From the NCBI RefSeq assembly GCF_014287435.1, contig NZ_JACOPG010000004.1, forward strand, positions 296,014 through 360,013: a DNA stretch of 64,000 nucleotides. The letters run 5' to 3'. Positions within the stretch are counted from its first letter, which is position 1. Each line of letters opens with the position of its first letter. The translations under genes and the position numbers were made by a program. The notes beneath the pieces are model-generated. The model ran no database searches, was not told the origin of the DNA, and was given only the letters and a program-made list of their open reading frames with translations. Source of the stretch: Roseburia lenta. GTDB lineage: Bacteria; Bacillota; Clostridia; Lachnospirales; Lachnospiraceae. Positions 9,240 through 18,151 of this stretch are shown here, one piece after another.

Positions 9240-10646
9240 ATGAAGATCTATAATACATTATCAAAGAAAAAAGAAGAGTTTGTGCCGATCGAAGAGGGCA
9301 AGGTCCGTATGTATGTCTGCGGACCGACGGTTTACAATTACATTCATATCGGTAATGCAAGACCTATGATCGTTTTTGACACAGTGCGCCGTTATTTAGA
9401 GTTTATCGGTTATGATGTCAACTACGTTTCCAACTTCACGGACGTGGATGACAAGATCATCAAAAAAGCGATCGAGGAAGGCTCTACGGCAGAAGAAGTG
9501 TCAAAGCGCTATATCGCAGAGTGCAAAAAAGACATGGCAGACATGAATGTCATGCCGGCAACGACCCATCCACTGGCAACCGAGGAGATCGGGGGCATGA
9601 TCCAGATGATCTCTACCCTGATTGAAAAAGGCTATGCCTATGTGGTATCCGATGGAACCGTATATTACCGCACACGCAAGTTTGCTGACTATGGCAAACT
9701 TTCTCATAAAAATCTGGACGATCTGGAAGCCGGACACAGAAGCATCAAGGTAGTCGGAGACGAAAAGGAAGATGACTTTGACTTTGTGCTCTGGAAACCA
9801 AAAAAGGATGGCGAGCCATACTGGGAGTCTCCATGGTGCGACGGACGTCCAGGCTGGCATATCGAGTGCTCTGTTATGGCAAAGCATTATCTGGGCGATG
9901 AGATCGATATCCATGCCGGTGGCGAAGATCTGATCTTCCCGCATCATGAAAATGAGATCGCACAGAGTGAGGCAGCCAATGGAGTAGAATTCTCCAAATA
10001 TTGGATGCACAATGGTTTCCTCAATATTGACAACAAAAAGATGAGCAAGTCTCTGGGCAATTTCTTTACCGTAAGGGAGATCGGCGAAAAATATGACCTG
10101 CAGGTTCTGCGTTTCTTTATGTTGCAGGCACATTACCGCAGCCCGCTCAACTTCAGCGCAGAACTGATGGAAGCCGCAAAGAATGGTCTGGAGCGTATCC
10201 GTACCGCAGCATCCAATCTGCAGTTCTTAGCAGATCACGCAGAGGCAGAGGCATTTTTGGACGGCGAGGAAGCAAAACTTGCAGAAGCAAAGAACTATGT
10301 AGACAAGTTCAAGGCGGCCATGGAAGATGATTTTAACACGGCAGACGCGATCTCTTCTATTTTTGAACTGGTAAAATATGCCAACCAGAATGCAGACGGA
10401 TCTTCCTCCAAGGCATATGTGCAGGCACTTTTGGACGAGTTAAAGACACTTTGCGATGTGCTCGGTATTATCGTAGAGACCAAGGAAGAAATGCTGGATT
10501 CTGACATTGAGGCAATGATCGAGGAACGTCAGCAGGCAAGAAAGAACCGTGATTTTGCCAGAGCAGATGCCATCCGTGACGAACTTTTGGCAAAGGGCAT
10601 TGTACTGGAAGATACCAGAGAAGGGGTAAAATGGAAAAAAGCCTAA
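9240..10646 (+). CDS. cysS: Cysteinyl-tRNA synthetase
   Basis: 468-residue class I synthetase. The ATP-binding HIGH motif appears as YIHIGNARP (about residues 34-42) and the KMSKS loop as KMSKSLGNF. The zinc-site cysteine in MYVCGPTVY and the later C/H residues are in place. AAGGAG lies 8 bases before the ATG. The last 16 bases overlap the start of mrnC, so expression of the two is coupled. Confidence 0.97.
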   Translation: MKIYNTLSKKKEEFVPIEEGKVRMYVCGPTVYNYIHIGNARPMIVFDTVRRYLEFIGYDVNYVSNFTDVDDKIIKKAIEEGSTAEEVSKRYIAECKKDMADMNVMPATTHPLATEEIGGMIQMISTLIEKGYAYVVSDGTVYYRTRKFADYGKLSHKNLDDLEAGHRSIKVVGDEKEDDFDFVLWKPKKDGEPYWESPWCDGRPGWHIECSVMAKHYLGDEIDIHAGGEDLIFPHHENEIAQSEAANGVEFSKYWMHNGFLNIDNKKMSKSLGNFFTVREIGEKYDLQVLRFFMLQAHYRSPLNFSAELMEAAKNGLERIRTAASNLQFLADHAEAEAFLDGEEAKLAEAKNYVDKFKAAMEDDFNTADAISSIFELVKYANQNADGSSSKAYVQALLDELKTLCDVLGIIVETKEEMLDSDIEAMIEERQQARKNRDFARADAIRDELLAKGIVLEDTREGVKWKKA

Positions 10647-11062
10647 ATCAAGAGATCAAAGATAAATTTGCGATCGCTGACGTTGATATCCGTACCTACT
10701 CGCCGCTGACACTGGCTTATATCGGGGACGGGATCTTTGATGTGATTATCCGCTCCATTGTGGTAGGCAGGGGCAATACGCCGGTCAATCAACTGCATCA
10801 CAAGACCAGCCATGTCGTCAAGGCACATTCGCAGGCGATCATGGCGGAGGCACTGATGGATGTGCTGACGGATACGGAAAAGGATATTTACCGCAGAGGG
10901 CGCAATGCCAAGTCACACACCATGGCAAAGAATGCAACGGTGACGGACTACCGCAGTGCTACGGGATTTGAGGCATTGATGGGATATCTCTATCTGACCG
11001 ATCAGATGGAGCGCATGATGGAAGTGGTCAGCATTGGGCTGGAACGCTGTCATTTATTATAA
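10631..11062 (+). CDS. mrnC: Mini-ribonuclease III
   Basis: 143-residue RNase III-type catalytic domain without a double-stranded RNA-binding domain. It matures the ends of 23S rRNA precursors. The signature appears as LAYIGDGIFD near residue 28, with the metal-binding Asp, and a second acidic cluster follows late in the protein (GFEALMGYLY). The start overlaps cysS by 16 bases; the position between cysS and rlmB is the same as in B. subtilis. Confidence 0.94.
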   Translation: MEKSLNQEIKDKFAIADVDIRTYSPLTLAYIGDGIFDVIIRSIVVGRGNTPVNQLHHKTSHVVKAHSQAIMAEALMDVLTDTEKDIYRRGRNAKSHTMAKNATVTDYRSATGFEALMGYLYLTDQMERMMEVVSIGLERCHLL

Positions 11063-11079
11063 GCAGGAAAGGATAAAGA

Positions 11080-11829
11080 ATGGAAGAGACACAAAGCCTT
11101 ACAATAGAGGGAAGAAATGCCGTGTTGGAGGCATTTCGCTCAGGCAAGACCATAGACAAGTTGTTTCTCTTGGACGGCTGCATGGACGGACCGATCCGGA
11201 CGATCCAAAGAGAGGCAAAAAAGCACGACACGATCATTTCTTATGTGACCAAGGAGCGTCTGGATCAGATTTCTGAGACCGGAAAGCATCAGGGCGTGAT
11301 CGCTTATGCGGCTGCCTACACCTATGCCAGTATCGATGATATGTTACAAAAGGCAAAGGATGCCGGCGAAGATCCGTTTTTGATCTTTTTGGATAATGTG
11401 GAAGATCCCCACAATCTGGGCGCCATCATCCGTACGGCAAATCTGGCGGGGGCGCATGGCGTGGTTATCCCCAAAAGACGTGCAGTAGGATTGACGGCAA
11501 CCGTGGCAAAGGCAAGTGCCGGAGCCATCAATTATACACCGGTCGCAAAGGTGACAAATCTGTCCCAGACCATCGAAACACTCAAACAGGAAGGTATGTG
11601 GTTCGTCTGTGCGGATATGGGCGGAAGCACCATGTATGATCTGAACCTGACAGGACCAATCGGACTTGTGATGGGCAATGAGGGAAGCGGTGTCAGTGAC
11701 CTTGTGAAAAAGCACTGTGATTTCGTGGCATCCATCCCGATGAAAGGGGATATCGATTCCCTGAATGTTTCTGTTGCAACAGGCGTGCTGACGTATGAGA
11801 TCGTGCGGCAGCGGCTTTTGAAAAAATAG
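11080..11829 (+). CDS. rlmB: 23S rRNA (guanosine-2'-O-)-methyltransferase, SpoU/TrmH family
   Basis: 249 residues with an N-terminal substrate-binding domain (about 1-75) and a C-terminal trefoil-knot methyltransferase domain. The three SpoU motifs are visible: NVEDPHNLGAIIRTA, GLVMGNEGSG and LNVSVATGVL. RlmB methylates G2251 of 23S rRNA in E. coli. The position after mrnC supports the same rRNA-processing context. Precise target specificity is inferred from the family and synteny. Confidence 0.93.
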   Translation: MEETQSLTIEGRNAVLEAFRSGKTIDKLFLLDGCMDGPIRTIQREAKKHDTIISYVTKERLDQISETGKHQGVIAYAAAYTYASIDDMLQKAKDAGEDPFLIFLDNVEDPHNLGAIIRTANLAGAHGVVIPKRRAVGLTATVAKASAGAINYTPVAKVTNLSQTIETLKQEGMWFVCADMGGSTMYDLNLTGPIGLVMGNEGSGVSDLVKKHCDFVASIPMKGDIDSLNVSVATGVLTYEIVRQRLLKK

Positions 11830-11837
11830 GGGAGCCC

Positions 11838-12443
11838 ATGGACAGATATGACGAGATGACGGATGAAGTCTTGGTAGCAGCCTATCGCGCAGGCGATTTT
11901 GCAGCCATGGAGCATCTGTGCAAAAAATATCAAAAAGTGGTTTCTGCTTACGGCAAAAAGTTCTTTATCAAAGGCAGTGAAGAACAGGATGTCGTGCAGG
12001 AGGGCATGGTCGGTCTTTTCAAGGCGATCCAGGATTATGACCCACAGACGCAAGTGAGCTTTTCGCATTTTGCAAGGCTCTGCATCAGCCGGCAGATCTA
12101 TAAGGCGATCGAGGCGGCGGATCGCAAGAAGAACCAGCCGCTCAATTCCTATGTGTCGATCTTTGATTCGGAGGACGAGGAGAGCCCAAACCGGCAGATC
12201 ATCGAGAATATCTTGGCGGATGATGTGCAGAATCCGGAAAATGTATGGATCGATGCGGAAAAGACAGAGCAGATCGTAGAACAGATCATCAAAAATCTGA
12301 GCAAGATGGAACTGGAAGTCTTTTTTTACATGGTACAGGGACTGGACTATCATACGATCGCCGTAAAGATGGACAAGACAGAAAAGAATATTGATAACGC
12401 TATCCAGAGGATTCGACAAAAAGTTCGTCGCATTTTGGCATAA
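11838..12443 (+). CDS. sigH: RNA polymerase sigma factor, SigH family
   Basis: 201-residue sigma-70-type factor. Region 2 is clear (EEQDVVQEGMVGLFKAI, then SFSHFARLCISRQI), followed by NSYVSIFD, a stretch characteristic of sigma-H, and a region 4 helix-turn-helix near the end (YHTIAVKMDKTEKNIDNAI). In Bacillus and Clostridium this factor drives entry into sporulation, and it lies downstream of the same cysS-mrnC-rlmB block. Only 8 bases separate it from rlmB. The small yacP gene that sits between them in B. subtilis is absent. Confidence 0.9.
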   Translation: MDRYDEMTDEVLVAAYRAGDFAAMEHLCKKYQKVVSAYGKKFFIKGSEEQDVVQEGMVGLFKAIQDYDPQTQVSFSHFARLCISRQIYKAIEAADRKKNQPLNSYVSIFDSEDEESPNRQIIENILADDVQNPENVWIDAEKTEQIVEQIIKNLSKMELEVFFYMVQGLDYHTIAVKMDKTEKNIDNAIQRIRQKVRRILA

Positions 12444-12478
12444 TATGTATGATGTCAAGAGCGCGATGAATTTTTTTG

Positions 12479-12507
12479 TTGCACTTTGCGGTAACTGATG
12501 ATAGAAT
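12479..12507 (+). promoter_or_regulatory. Promoter of the EAL-domain gene
   Basis: TTGCAC (12479-12484), 17-base spacer, TAGAAT (12502-12507), followed by GGGAG at 12514-12518 just before the ATG. Confidence 0.6.
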
Positions 12508-12529
12508 CCATGTGGGAGTTTAATTAAAA

Positions 12530-13810
12530 ATGTTAAATAAGATTTTAGAACACAAAACAGAAGAATTACCATCTTTAGAGCGTTTTAAGATGCTGGGATC
12601 CAAGGTGGTAGTGGAGATGAAAAAACCGGTACTTGCCAGTTTTAATCTGCGCAATCTCAAGTATTTTAATGAGATCTATGGGACAGCAAAAGGGGACTGG
12701 CTGATCACACTTATGGTGGATTATTTTTGCCGGGAAAACAAAAAGAGTATTTTGGGAAGCATGAGTTATGTGGACCATTTATTAGTTCTCTGTGAGGCGG
12801 GTGGAGATAGCGATGAGGAGATCTTAGCCTTTTATCAGGATATTGCAGACCGCTTCTTAGAGCGAGTCAGTGAGCATTATGACCGTGTCAAGATCCATGT
12901 GGAGTGCGGTCTGTACGTCATGCAGCCGGGAGACAGTTTTATCTATGCACAGGACAATGCACGCTATGCACGCAGGAGCATCCGGCATAGTTATTCAAAT
13001 ACGGTTGCTTTTTATTCCGAAGACCTGCGCCGCAGATCCATCAAGAAGGCAAGTATTATTCCAAATTTTGAACATGCCATTGATACAGACGGGATCCAGG
13101 TCTATTTACAGCCAAAATGTTCTGCCAAGAATGACCGTATCATTGGTGCGGAGGCTCTGTCACGTTTTTGTGACGAGGACGGCGAGATCTTGTCACCGGC
13201 GATCTATGTGCCGATCTTAGAGCAGGCTGGGATCGTTTCCAGACTGGATTATCAGGTGCTGGTAAAAAGCGTAGAACTTCTTAGTAAATGGCGGGATGAC
13301 GGACATGAACTTTTCCCGATCTCGGTCAATCTGTCGCGCGTGGACCTTTTGGAAGATCGTTTTATTGAATCTCTGGATCATCTGGTGGAAGATGCAGGGC
13401 TGGACAAACAATATATCGAATTTGAATTGACGGAGACAGTGCTGGTCAAGGATCTGGAAATGATCATTGCTAAAATGAACCACCTGCGCGAGAAGGGCTA
13501 CCGGATCGCTTTAGATGATTTTGGTTCCGGCTATAATTCCTTATATGTTTTAGGACAGGTTCCGGCAAATGTGATCAAGTTTGATCGTGGATTTGTTTTA
13601 CATTCCATCCAAAATCAGATGGGAATGACCATTCTTTCCAATCTGGTCAACACCTTTAAGGAGATCGAGTTTGAGGTCTTGTGCGAAGGGGTAGAGACCG
13701 AGGAAGAAAAGCAGAAGATCGTTTCCTGCGGTTGTGATGTCATTCAGGGCTATCTGTATGACAAACCGCTTTGTATCGATGATTTTGAAAAGAAATATAT
13801 TTATGCATAA
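12530..13810 (+). CDS. Cyclic-di-GMP phosphodiesterase (EAL) with a degenerate GGDEF domain
   Basis: 426-residue soluble protein. The N-terminal 165 residues look like a GGDEF fold, but the signature is replaced by SYVDH (about residues 79-83), so cyclase activity is not expected. The C-terminal EAL domain keeps the residues needed for hydrolysis: GAEALSRF (about 206), the Asn of SVNLSR, ELTET, DDFGSGYNSL (about 328), IKFDRGF, CEGVET and QGYLYDKP (about 405). It should therefore hydrolyse c-di-GMP, with the degenerate GGDEF perhaps binding GTP as an allosteric switch. There is no membrane segment. It has its own promoter and terminator. Confidence 0.92.
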   Translation: MLNKILEHKTEELPSLERFKMLGSKVVVEMKKPVLASFNLRNLKYFNEIYGTAKGDWLITLMVDYFCRENKKSILGSMSYVDHLLVLCEAGGDSDEEILAFYQDIADRFLERVSEHYDRVKIHVECGLYVMQPGDSFIYAQDNARYARRSIRHSYSNTVAFYSEDLRRRSIKKASIIPNFEHAIDTDGIQVYLQPKCSAKNDRIIGAEALSRFCDEDGEILSPAIYVPILEQAGIVSRLDYQVLVKSVELLSKWRDDGHELFPISVNLSRVDLLEDRFIESLDHLVEDAGLDKQYIEFELTETVLVKDLEMIIAKMNHLREKGYRIALDDFGSGYNSLYVLGQVPANVIKFDRGFVLHSIQNQMGMTILSNLVNTFKEIEFEVLCEGVETEEEKQKIVSCGCDVIQGYLYDKPLCIDDFEKKYIYA

Positions 13811-13850
13811 AAAGCGCAAAAGATAGCATAAGATAAAATCGAAGTCAGGA

Positions 13851-13883
13851 CCGTTGTAAGGACAGCCTTACAACGGTTTTTTT
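13851..13883 (+). terminator. Intrinsic terminator after the EAL gene
   Basis: Perfect 11-bp stem CCGTTGTAAGG / CCTTACAACGG, loop ACAG, then seven T. The T-run overlaps the stop codon of the convergent flippase gene. Confidence 0.93.
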
Positions 13884-15219
13884 ACGCATTCTTTTTGCAT
13901 GTGATGGAAAGCAGGCGCAGGTATGCCATGAAAGCCGATACGACCTGACTGCACAGGACGCCAAGCAGGAAGGCGCGGAAGCCGTAAAGCGGGATGCCAA
14001 AGAAGATGAAGGCAAGACGGATCAGGGCACCGGTCATGCTGTTAAAAAAGGTATCTTTGACATTACCAAGACCGTTTAAGATGCTGTTCATGGTCGTGCC
14101 GAGAAAAAGAAAAGGACACAGCCAGGACAGGGTGCGGATGTAGATACCGGCGACTTCGTTTGCAAATATTTTCTGCCCGATCAAAGGGCTGAAAAAATAA
14201 AAGAAAAAGGAACATAAAAAGCCTAAGAACATGCAGAGGAAAAAGCCAACGGTGATGGAATGCCGGATATAATAGTTCCTGCCTTCTTCCTTGGCGCGCG
14301 AGATCGAGGGCAGGAGCATGACCGCGATGGAGTTGGAAAGGACGGTCGGAAAAAAGATCATGGGCAGAGCCATACCGCTGTAGATGCCATAGATGCTGAG
14401 GGACTGGGTATTGGTCAGCCCGAAGCGCACCAGACAAAGCGGGATCATGATATTTTCAATGCCGTGTAAGACAGTGAGGAGCAGGCGGGTGGCGGTCAGG
14501 GGACAAGCCATGGACAAAAGATCTTTGCAGGTGGTGTTGACTTGTGCGCTCGGCTTTTGCCGGATCTGCTTCTGGCTGAGGGACAGGAGATTTAAGTAAT
14601 AAAAGGTTGCTGCGATCTCGCCCAGGAGGAGCCCTAGCATGGCATGAAATTTCGTGAAAGGCAGACCGCTATGTATGGTAATATAGTAGATGCCCATAAC
14701 ACTGCCGATGCGTACCACTTGTTCAATGCACTGTCCGATGGATGGAATCTTTGATTTTTGCAGACCATAGTAATAACCGTTGATACATCCATGGATGCAT
14801 TCTAAGGGGATGCACAAGATGAGCGGATAGAGGAGTGTCTTTATGGAAGGCTCATGAAAGAGTCCGGCTGCGATGCTGTCAGCAAAAAGCAGACAGGGGA
14901 TGCAAAAGACGGCGCTCAGGGCAAGGGAGAGGCACATTCCCATAGCCAGGTAGGATTTTTCCCTGCCATCTTTGGCGGAAGAACTTTTGGCGACAAAACG
15001 GGAGATAGCGGTGTGGATGCCGGAGTTGGCAAAGGCTATTCCTACTGCCAAGAGGGGCATTGCCAGTTGGTAAAGTCCGAGTTCCTTTGCACCGATGGCG
15101 CGTGACAAAAAGATCTTATAATAAAAGCCTAAAAGACGACAGAAAAGCCCGGTAATTGTAAGAAGTAATGCACCAGAATAGACGGGGTGAGTATTTTTTC
15201 GCAAGAGATTTCCATCCAA
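13882..15219 (-). CDS. MOP-superfamily flippase, SpoVB/polysaccharide-exporter type
   Basis: 445 residues, almost wholly hydrophobic with about 12-14 membrane helices, of the multidrug/oligosaccharidyl-lipid/polysaccharide group that includes SpoVB, YtgP and MurJ. The N-terminus (GALLLTITGLFCRLLGFYYKI, shown by its first and last parts) and GLYQLAMPL are typical of the SpoVB branch. SpoVB-type proteins flip lipid-linked cell-wall or spore-cortex precursors. The longest frame begins with TTG at 15219 without a ribosome site. A second TTG at 15204 is also possible, so the exact start is uncertain. It is convergent with the EAL gene and divergent from iscS. Confidence 0.82.
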   Translation of the reverse strand: MDGNLLRKNTHPVYSGALLLTITGLFCRLLGFYYKIFLSRAIGAKELGLYQLAMPLLAVGIAFANSGIHTAISRFVAKSSSAKDGREKSYLAMGMCLSLALSAVFCIPCLLFADSIAAGLFHEPSIKTLLYPLILCIPLECIHGCINGYYYGLQKSKIPSIGQCIEQVVRIGSVMGIYYITIHSGLPFTKFHAMLGLLLGEIAATFYYLNLLSLSQKQIRQKPSAQVNTTCKDLLSMACPLTATRLLLTVLHGIENIMIPLCLVRFGLTNTQSLSIYGIYSGMALPMIFFPTVLSNSIAVMLLPSISRAKEEGRNYYIRHSITVGFFLCMFLGFLCSFFFYFFSPLIGQKIFANEVAGIYIRTLSWLCPFLFLGTTMNSILNGLGNVKDTFFNSMTGALIRLAFIFFGIPLYGFRAFLLGVLCSQVVSAFMAYLRLLSITCKKNA

Positions 15220-15252
15220 AAAACATTTTTAACATTATATGTTAGAATTTGG

Positions 15253-15281
15253 TTGACAGAACAAAATGGGAATGCTAGTAT
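15253..15281 (+). promoter_or_regulatory. Promoter of iscS-iscU-mnmA
   Basis: Perfect -35 TTGACA (15253-15258), 17-base spacer, TAGTAT (15276-15281). Just downstream, CCTA-N9-TAGG (from about 15290) is a short inverted repeat that could be an Rrf2-type operator, as found for iron-sulfur genes. That part is speculative, and no iscR gene is adjacent. Confidence 0.6.
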
Positions 15282-15328
15282 ATCAATATCCTAGTAAAAA
15301 GGTAGGAAATAAAACGAGGTGAAAACTT

Positions 15329-16513
15329 ATGAAAGAATTTGTTTATTTGGACAATGCGGCTACGACAAAAGTCAGACCGGAAGTTGTGGAAGCAATGCTT
15401 CCTTATTTTACAGAGATTTATGGAAATGCATCTGCCGTTTATGATTTTGGACAGAAGTGTAAGCAGGCGATTGAAGATGCCAGAGAGACGATCGGATCCT
15501 CCATCGGAACCAAGGCTTCAAATATATATTTTACTGCAGGCGGAAGTGAGTCAGACAACTGGGCATTAAAGGGTGTTGCAGAGGCCTACAAGGATAAGGG
15601 AAAACACATCATCACGACCAAGATCGAACATCATGCCATCCTGCATACTTGCGCTTATCTGGAACAGCAGGGCTATGAAGTGACATATCTGGATGTGGAT
15701 GCAGACGGGCTGGTTTCCCCGGAAGATGTCAAGAAGGCAATCCGCCCGGATACCATTCTGATCTCAGTGATGTTTGCTAACAATGAGATCGGAACCATTG
15801 AACCGATCGAGGAGATTGGTGCCATCGCACATGAACATGGCATTTTATTCCATACAGATGCTGTACAGGCATATGCCCAGGTGCCGATCGATGTGGAAAA
15901 GATGCATATCGATCTTTTGAGCGCCAGTGGACACAAACTAAATGGACCAAAAGGTATTGGTTTCCTTTACATTCGTCAGGGACTTAAATTAAAATCCTTT
16001 ATCCATGGTGGTGCCCAGGAAAGAAAGCGTCGTGCCGGAACGGAAAATGTGCCGGGTATCGTTGGACTTGACAAGGCGGTTGAGATTGCTATGGCAACCA
16101 TGGATGAGCGTATCAAAAAGGAAAGCGAACTTCGTGACTATCTGATTGCAAGAATAGAAGATGAAATTCCGTTTGCAAAATTAAACGGACACAGAGTTAA
16201 GAGGCTGCCAAACAACATTAATTTCTGCTTCCGTTTTATTGAGGGCGAGTCAATGTTGATCATGTTGGATATGGCTGGTATCTGTGGATCATCAGGATCT
16301 GCATGTACATCAGGATCCCTAGATCCATCCCATGTCCTTTTAGCAATCGGTCTGCCACATGAGATCGCACATGGATCCCTTCGCCTGACCTTAAGTGATG
16401 AGATCACCAAGGAACAGTTGGATTATGTTGTGGATCATTTGAAAGAAATTGTTGCAAAACTTCGCAGCATGTCACCACTTTATGAGGACTATGCGAAAAA
16501 ACATTTGTCATAA
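15329..16513 (+). CDS. iscS: Cysteine desulfurase
   Basis: 394-residue PLP enzyme that takes sulfur from cysteine for Fe-S clusters and tRNA thiolation. The N-terminal YLDNAATT motif, the pyridoxal lysine in SASGHKLNGPKG, and the catalytic cysteine loop GSSGSACTSGS (about 323-333) are present. The loop composition resembles the NifS/IscS group rather than SufS. The scaffold gene iscU starts 23 bases downstream and mnmA follows directly, so this enzyme probably supplies sulfur to both. Confidence 0.95.
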   Translation: MKEFVYLDNAATTKVRPEVVEAMLPYFTEIYGNASAVYDFGQKCKQAIEDARETIGSSIGTKASNIYFTAGGSESDNWALKGVAEAYKDKGKHIITTKIEHHAILHTCAYLEQQGYEVTYLDVDADGLVSPEDVKKAIRPDTILISVMFANNEIGTIEPIEEIGAIAHEHGILFHTDAVQAYAQVPIDVEKMHIDLLSASGHKLNGPKGIGFLYIRQGLKLKSFIHGGAQERKRRAGTENVPGIVGLDKAVEIAMATMDERIKKESELRDYLIARIEDEIPFAKLNGHRVKRLPNNINFCFRFIEGESMLIMLDMAGICGSSGSACTSGSLDPSHVLLAIGLPHEIAHGSLRLTLSDEITKEQLDYVVDHLKEIVAKLRSMSPLYEDYAKKHLS

Positions 16514-16536
16514 GTATTTAAAACGGAGGAAAAATT

Positions 16537-16974
16537 ATGTATAGTGAAAAGGTAATGGATCATTTTCAAAATCCAAGAAATGTCGGAGAAATGGAAAATC
16601 CGAGTGGCGTAGGTACGGTTGGTAACGCTAAGTGTGGCGATATCATGAGAATGTATCTGGATATTGACGAAAATGGTATTATCAAAGAAGCAAAGTTCAA
16701 GACATTTGGCTGTGGCGCAGCAGTGGCAACCAGCAGTATGGCAACGGAACTTGTTGCAGGAAAGACGGTACAGGAAGCTTTGGAAGTTACCAATAAGGCA
16801 GTTATGGAGGCTCTGGACGGACTTCCACCTGTAAAGGTTCACTGTTCCCTTTTGGCAGAGCAGGCGATCCATGCAGCACTCTGGGATTATGCACAGAAAA
16901 ATGGCATCAAGATCGAGGGCTTGGAGCCACCAGTCAATGATATCGAGGAACTGGAAGAAGAGGAAGAATACTAA
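16537..16974 (+). CDS. iscU: Iron-sulfur cluster scaffold protein (IscU/NifU N-terminal type)
   Basis: 145 residues. The three conserved cluster-binding cysteines are in NAKCGD, FGCGAA and VHCSLLAE, with the adjacent Asp of CGD. The protein is a little longer than E. coli IscU (128) because of an acidic C-terminus ending in a run of Glu. AACGGAGG precedes the ATG. The stop codon is immediately followed by the TTG start of mnmA. Confidence 0.95.
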   Translation: MYSEKVMDHFQNPRNVGEMENPSGVGTVGNAKCGDIMRMYLDIDENGIIKEAKFKTFGCGAAVATSSMATELVAGKTVQEALEVTNKAVMEALDGLPPVKVHCSLLAEQAIHAALWDYAQKNGIKIEGLEPPVNDIEELEEEEEY

Positions 16975-18066
16975 TTGAAACAAAAAGTAGTTGTTGGTAT
17001 GTCCGGAGGAGTAGACTCCTCCGTGGCGGCATATCTTTTAAAAGAACAGGGCTATGATGTGATCGGTGTGACCATGCAGATCTGGCAGGATGAGGATGAA
17101 TTTGTGCAGGAGGAAAATGGCGGCTGCTGTGGGCTTTCTGCGGTAGATGACGCCAGACGTGTGGCTGCAAGGCTGGAGATCCCTTATTATGTGATGAACT
17201 TTAAATCAGAGTTCAAGCATAAGGTCATGGATTATTTTGTGGAAGAATATTTACAGGGGCGTACCCCTAATCCTTGCAATGCCTGCAACCGCTATGTCAA
17301 GTGGGAGGCACTTTTAGACCGTGCGCTCTCCATCGGCGCAGATTATATCGCGACCGGTCATTATGCAAGGATCGCGCAGCTACCCAATGGAAGATATGCG
17401 ATCACCAACTCTGTGACGGCTGCTAAGGATCAGACTTATGCGCTTTATAACCTGACCCAGGAACAACTGTCGCATACATTGATGCCGGTCGGTGTCTATC
17501 ACAAGGATCAGATCCGGCAGATCGCGGAAGATCTTGGACTTCCGGTGGCACACAAAAAGGACAGTCAGGATATCTGTTTTATACCGGATAATGACTATGC
17601 ATCCTTTATTGATGAGGCCGCACCGGATCGTGTACCGGGACCGGGGGATTTTGTCCTGAGCGACGGTACAGTTGTTGGAAAACATGAGGGCGTTACGCAT
17701 TATACGATTGGACAGCGTAGGGGACTTGGCATTTCTGTAGGCAAGCGCATTTTTGTCAAGGAGATCGATGCGAAAAATAACCGTGTTGTTCTGGGCGATG
17801 ATGACGATGTCTTTACGGATCATCTGGTCGCAGACCAGATCAACTGCATGGCTGTGCCGGAATTCTTGGACGGACAGGAATTCCTTGCCAAGATCCGTTA
17901 TTCCCACAAGGGCACCAAGTGCCATGTGAAAATGCTTGCAGACGGACAGATGCGGCTGGACTTTGAAGAACCGGTACGCGCGGTCACACCGGGGCAGGCA
18001 GTTGTCCTTTATGATGGACATTATGTTGCCGGAGGCGGCACGATCGTTCAAGAGATGTTATATTAG
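16975..18066 (+). CDS. mnmA: tRNA-specific 2-thiouridylase
   Basis: 363-residue enzyme that thiolates U34 of tRNA-Lys, -Glu and -Gln using sulfur from IscS. The ATP-pyrophosphatase motif GMSGGVDSS begins at residue 8, and the two catalytic cysteines lie in NPCNAC and SQDICF. The start is a TTG directly abutting the iscU stop, with AGAGGA inside the end of iscU as ribosome site; the sequence KQKVVVGMSGG matches the usual N-terminus. The order iscS-iscU-mnmA links cluster assembly with tRNA thiolation. Confidence 0.95.
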   Translation: MKQKVVVGMSGGVDSSVAAYLLKEQGYDVIGVTMQIWQDEDEFVQEENGGCCGLSAVDDARRVAARLEIPYYVMNFKSEFKHKVMDYFVEEYLQGRTPNPCNACNRYVKWEALLDRALSIGADYIATGHYARIAQLPNGRYAITNSVTAAKDQTYALYNLTQEQLSHTLMPVGVYHKDQIRQIAEDLGLPVAHKKDSQDICFIPDNDYASFIDEAAPDRVPGPGDFVLSDGTVVGKHEGVTHYTIGQRRGLGISVGKRIFVKEIDAKNNRVVLGDDDDVFTDHLVADQINCMAVPEFLDGQEFLAKIRYSHKGTKCHVKMLADGQMRLDFEEPVRAVTPGQAVVLYDGHYVAGGGTIVQEMLY

Positions 18067-18073
18067 AAATCAG

Positions 18074-18104
18074 AGAGCCATCTCATTACGAGATGGCTCT
18101 TTTT
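18074..18104 (+). terminator. Intrinsic terminator after mnmA
   Basis: Perfect 11-bp stem AGAGCCATCTC / GAGATGGCTCT, loop ATTAC, followed by TTTT. Confidence 0.88.
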
Positions 18105-18151
18105 GTGCTTGGCGCGAAAATGTGCAGAAGCATTTTTTATATGCCGGAAAA

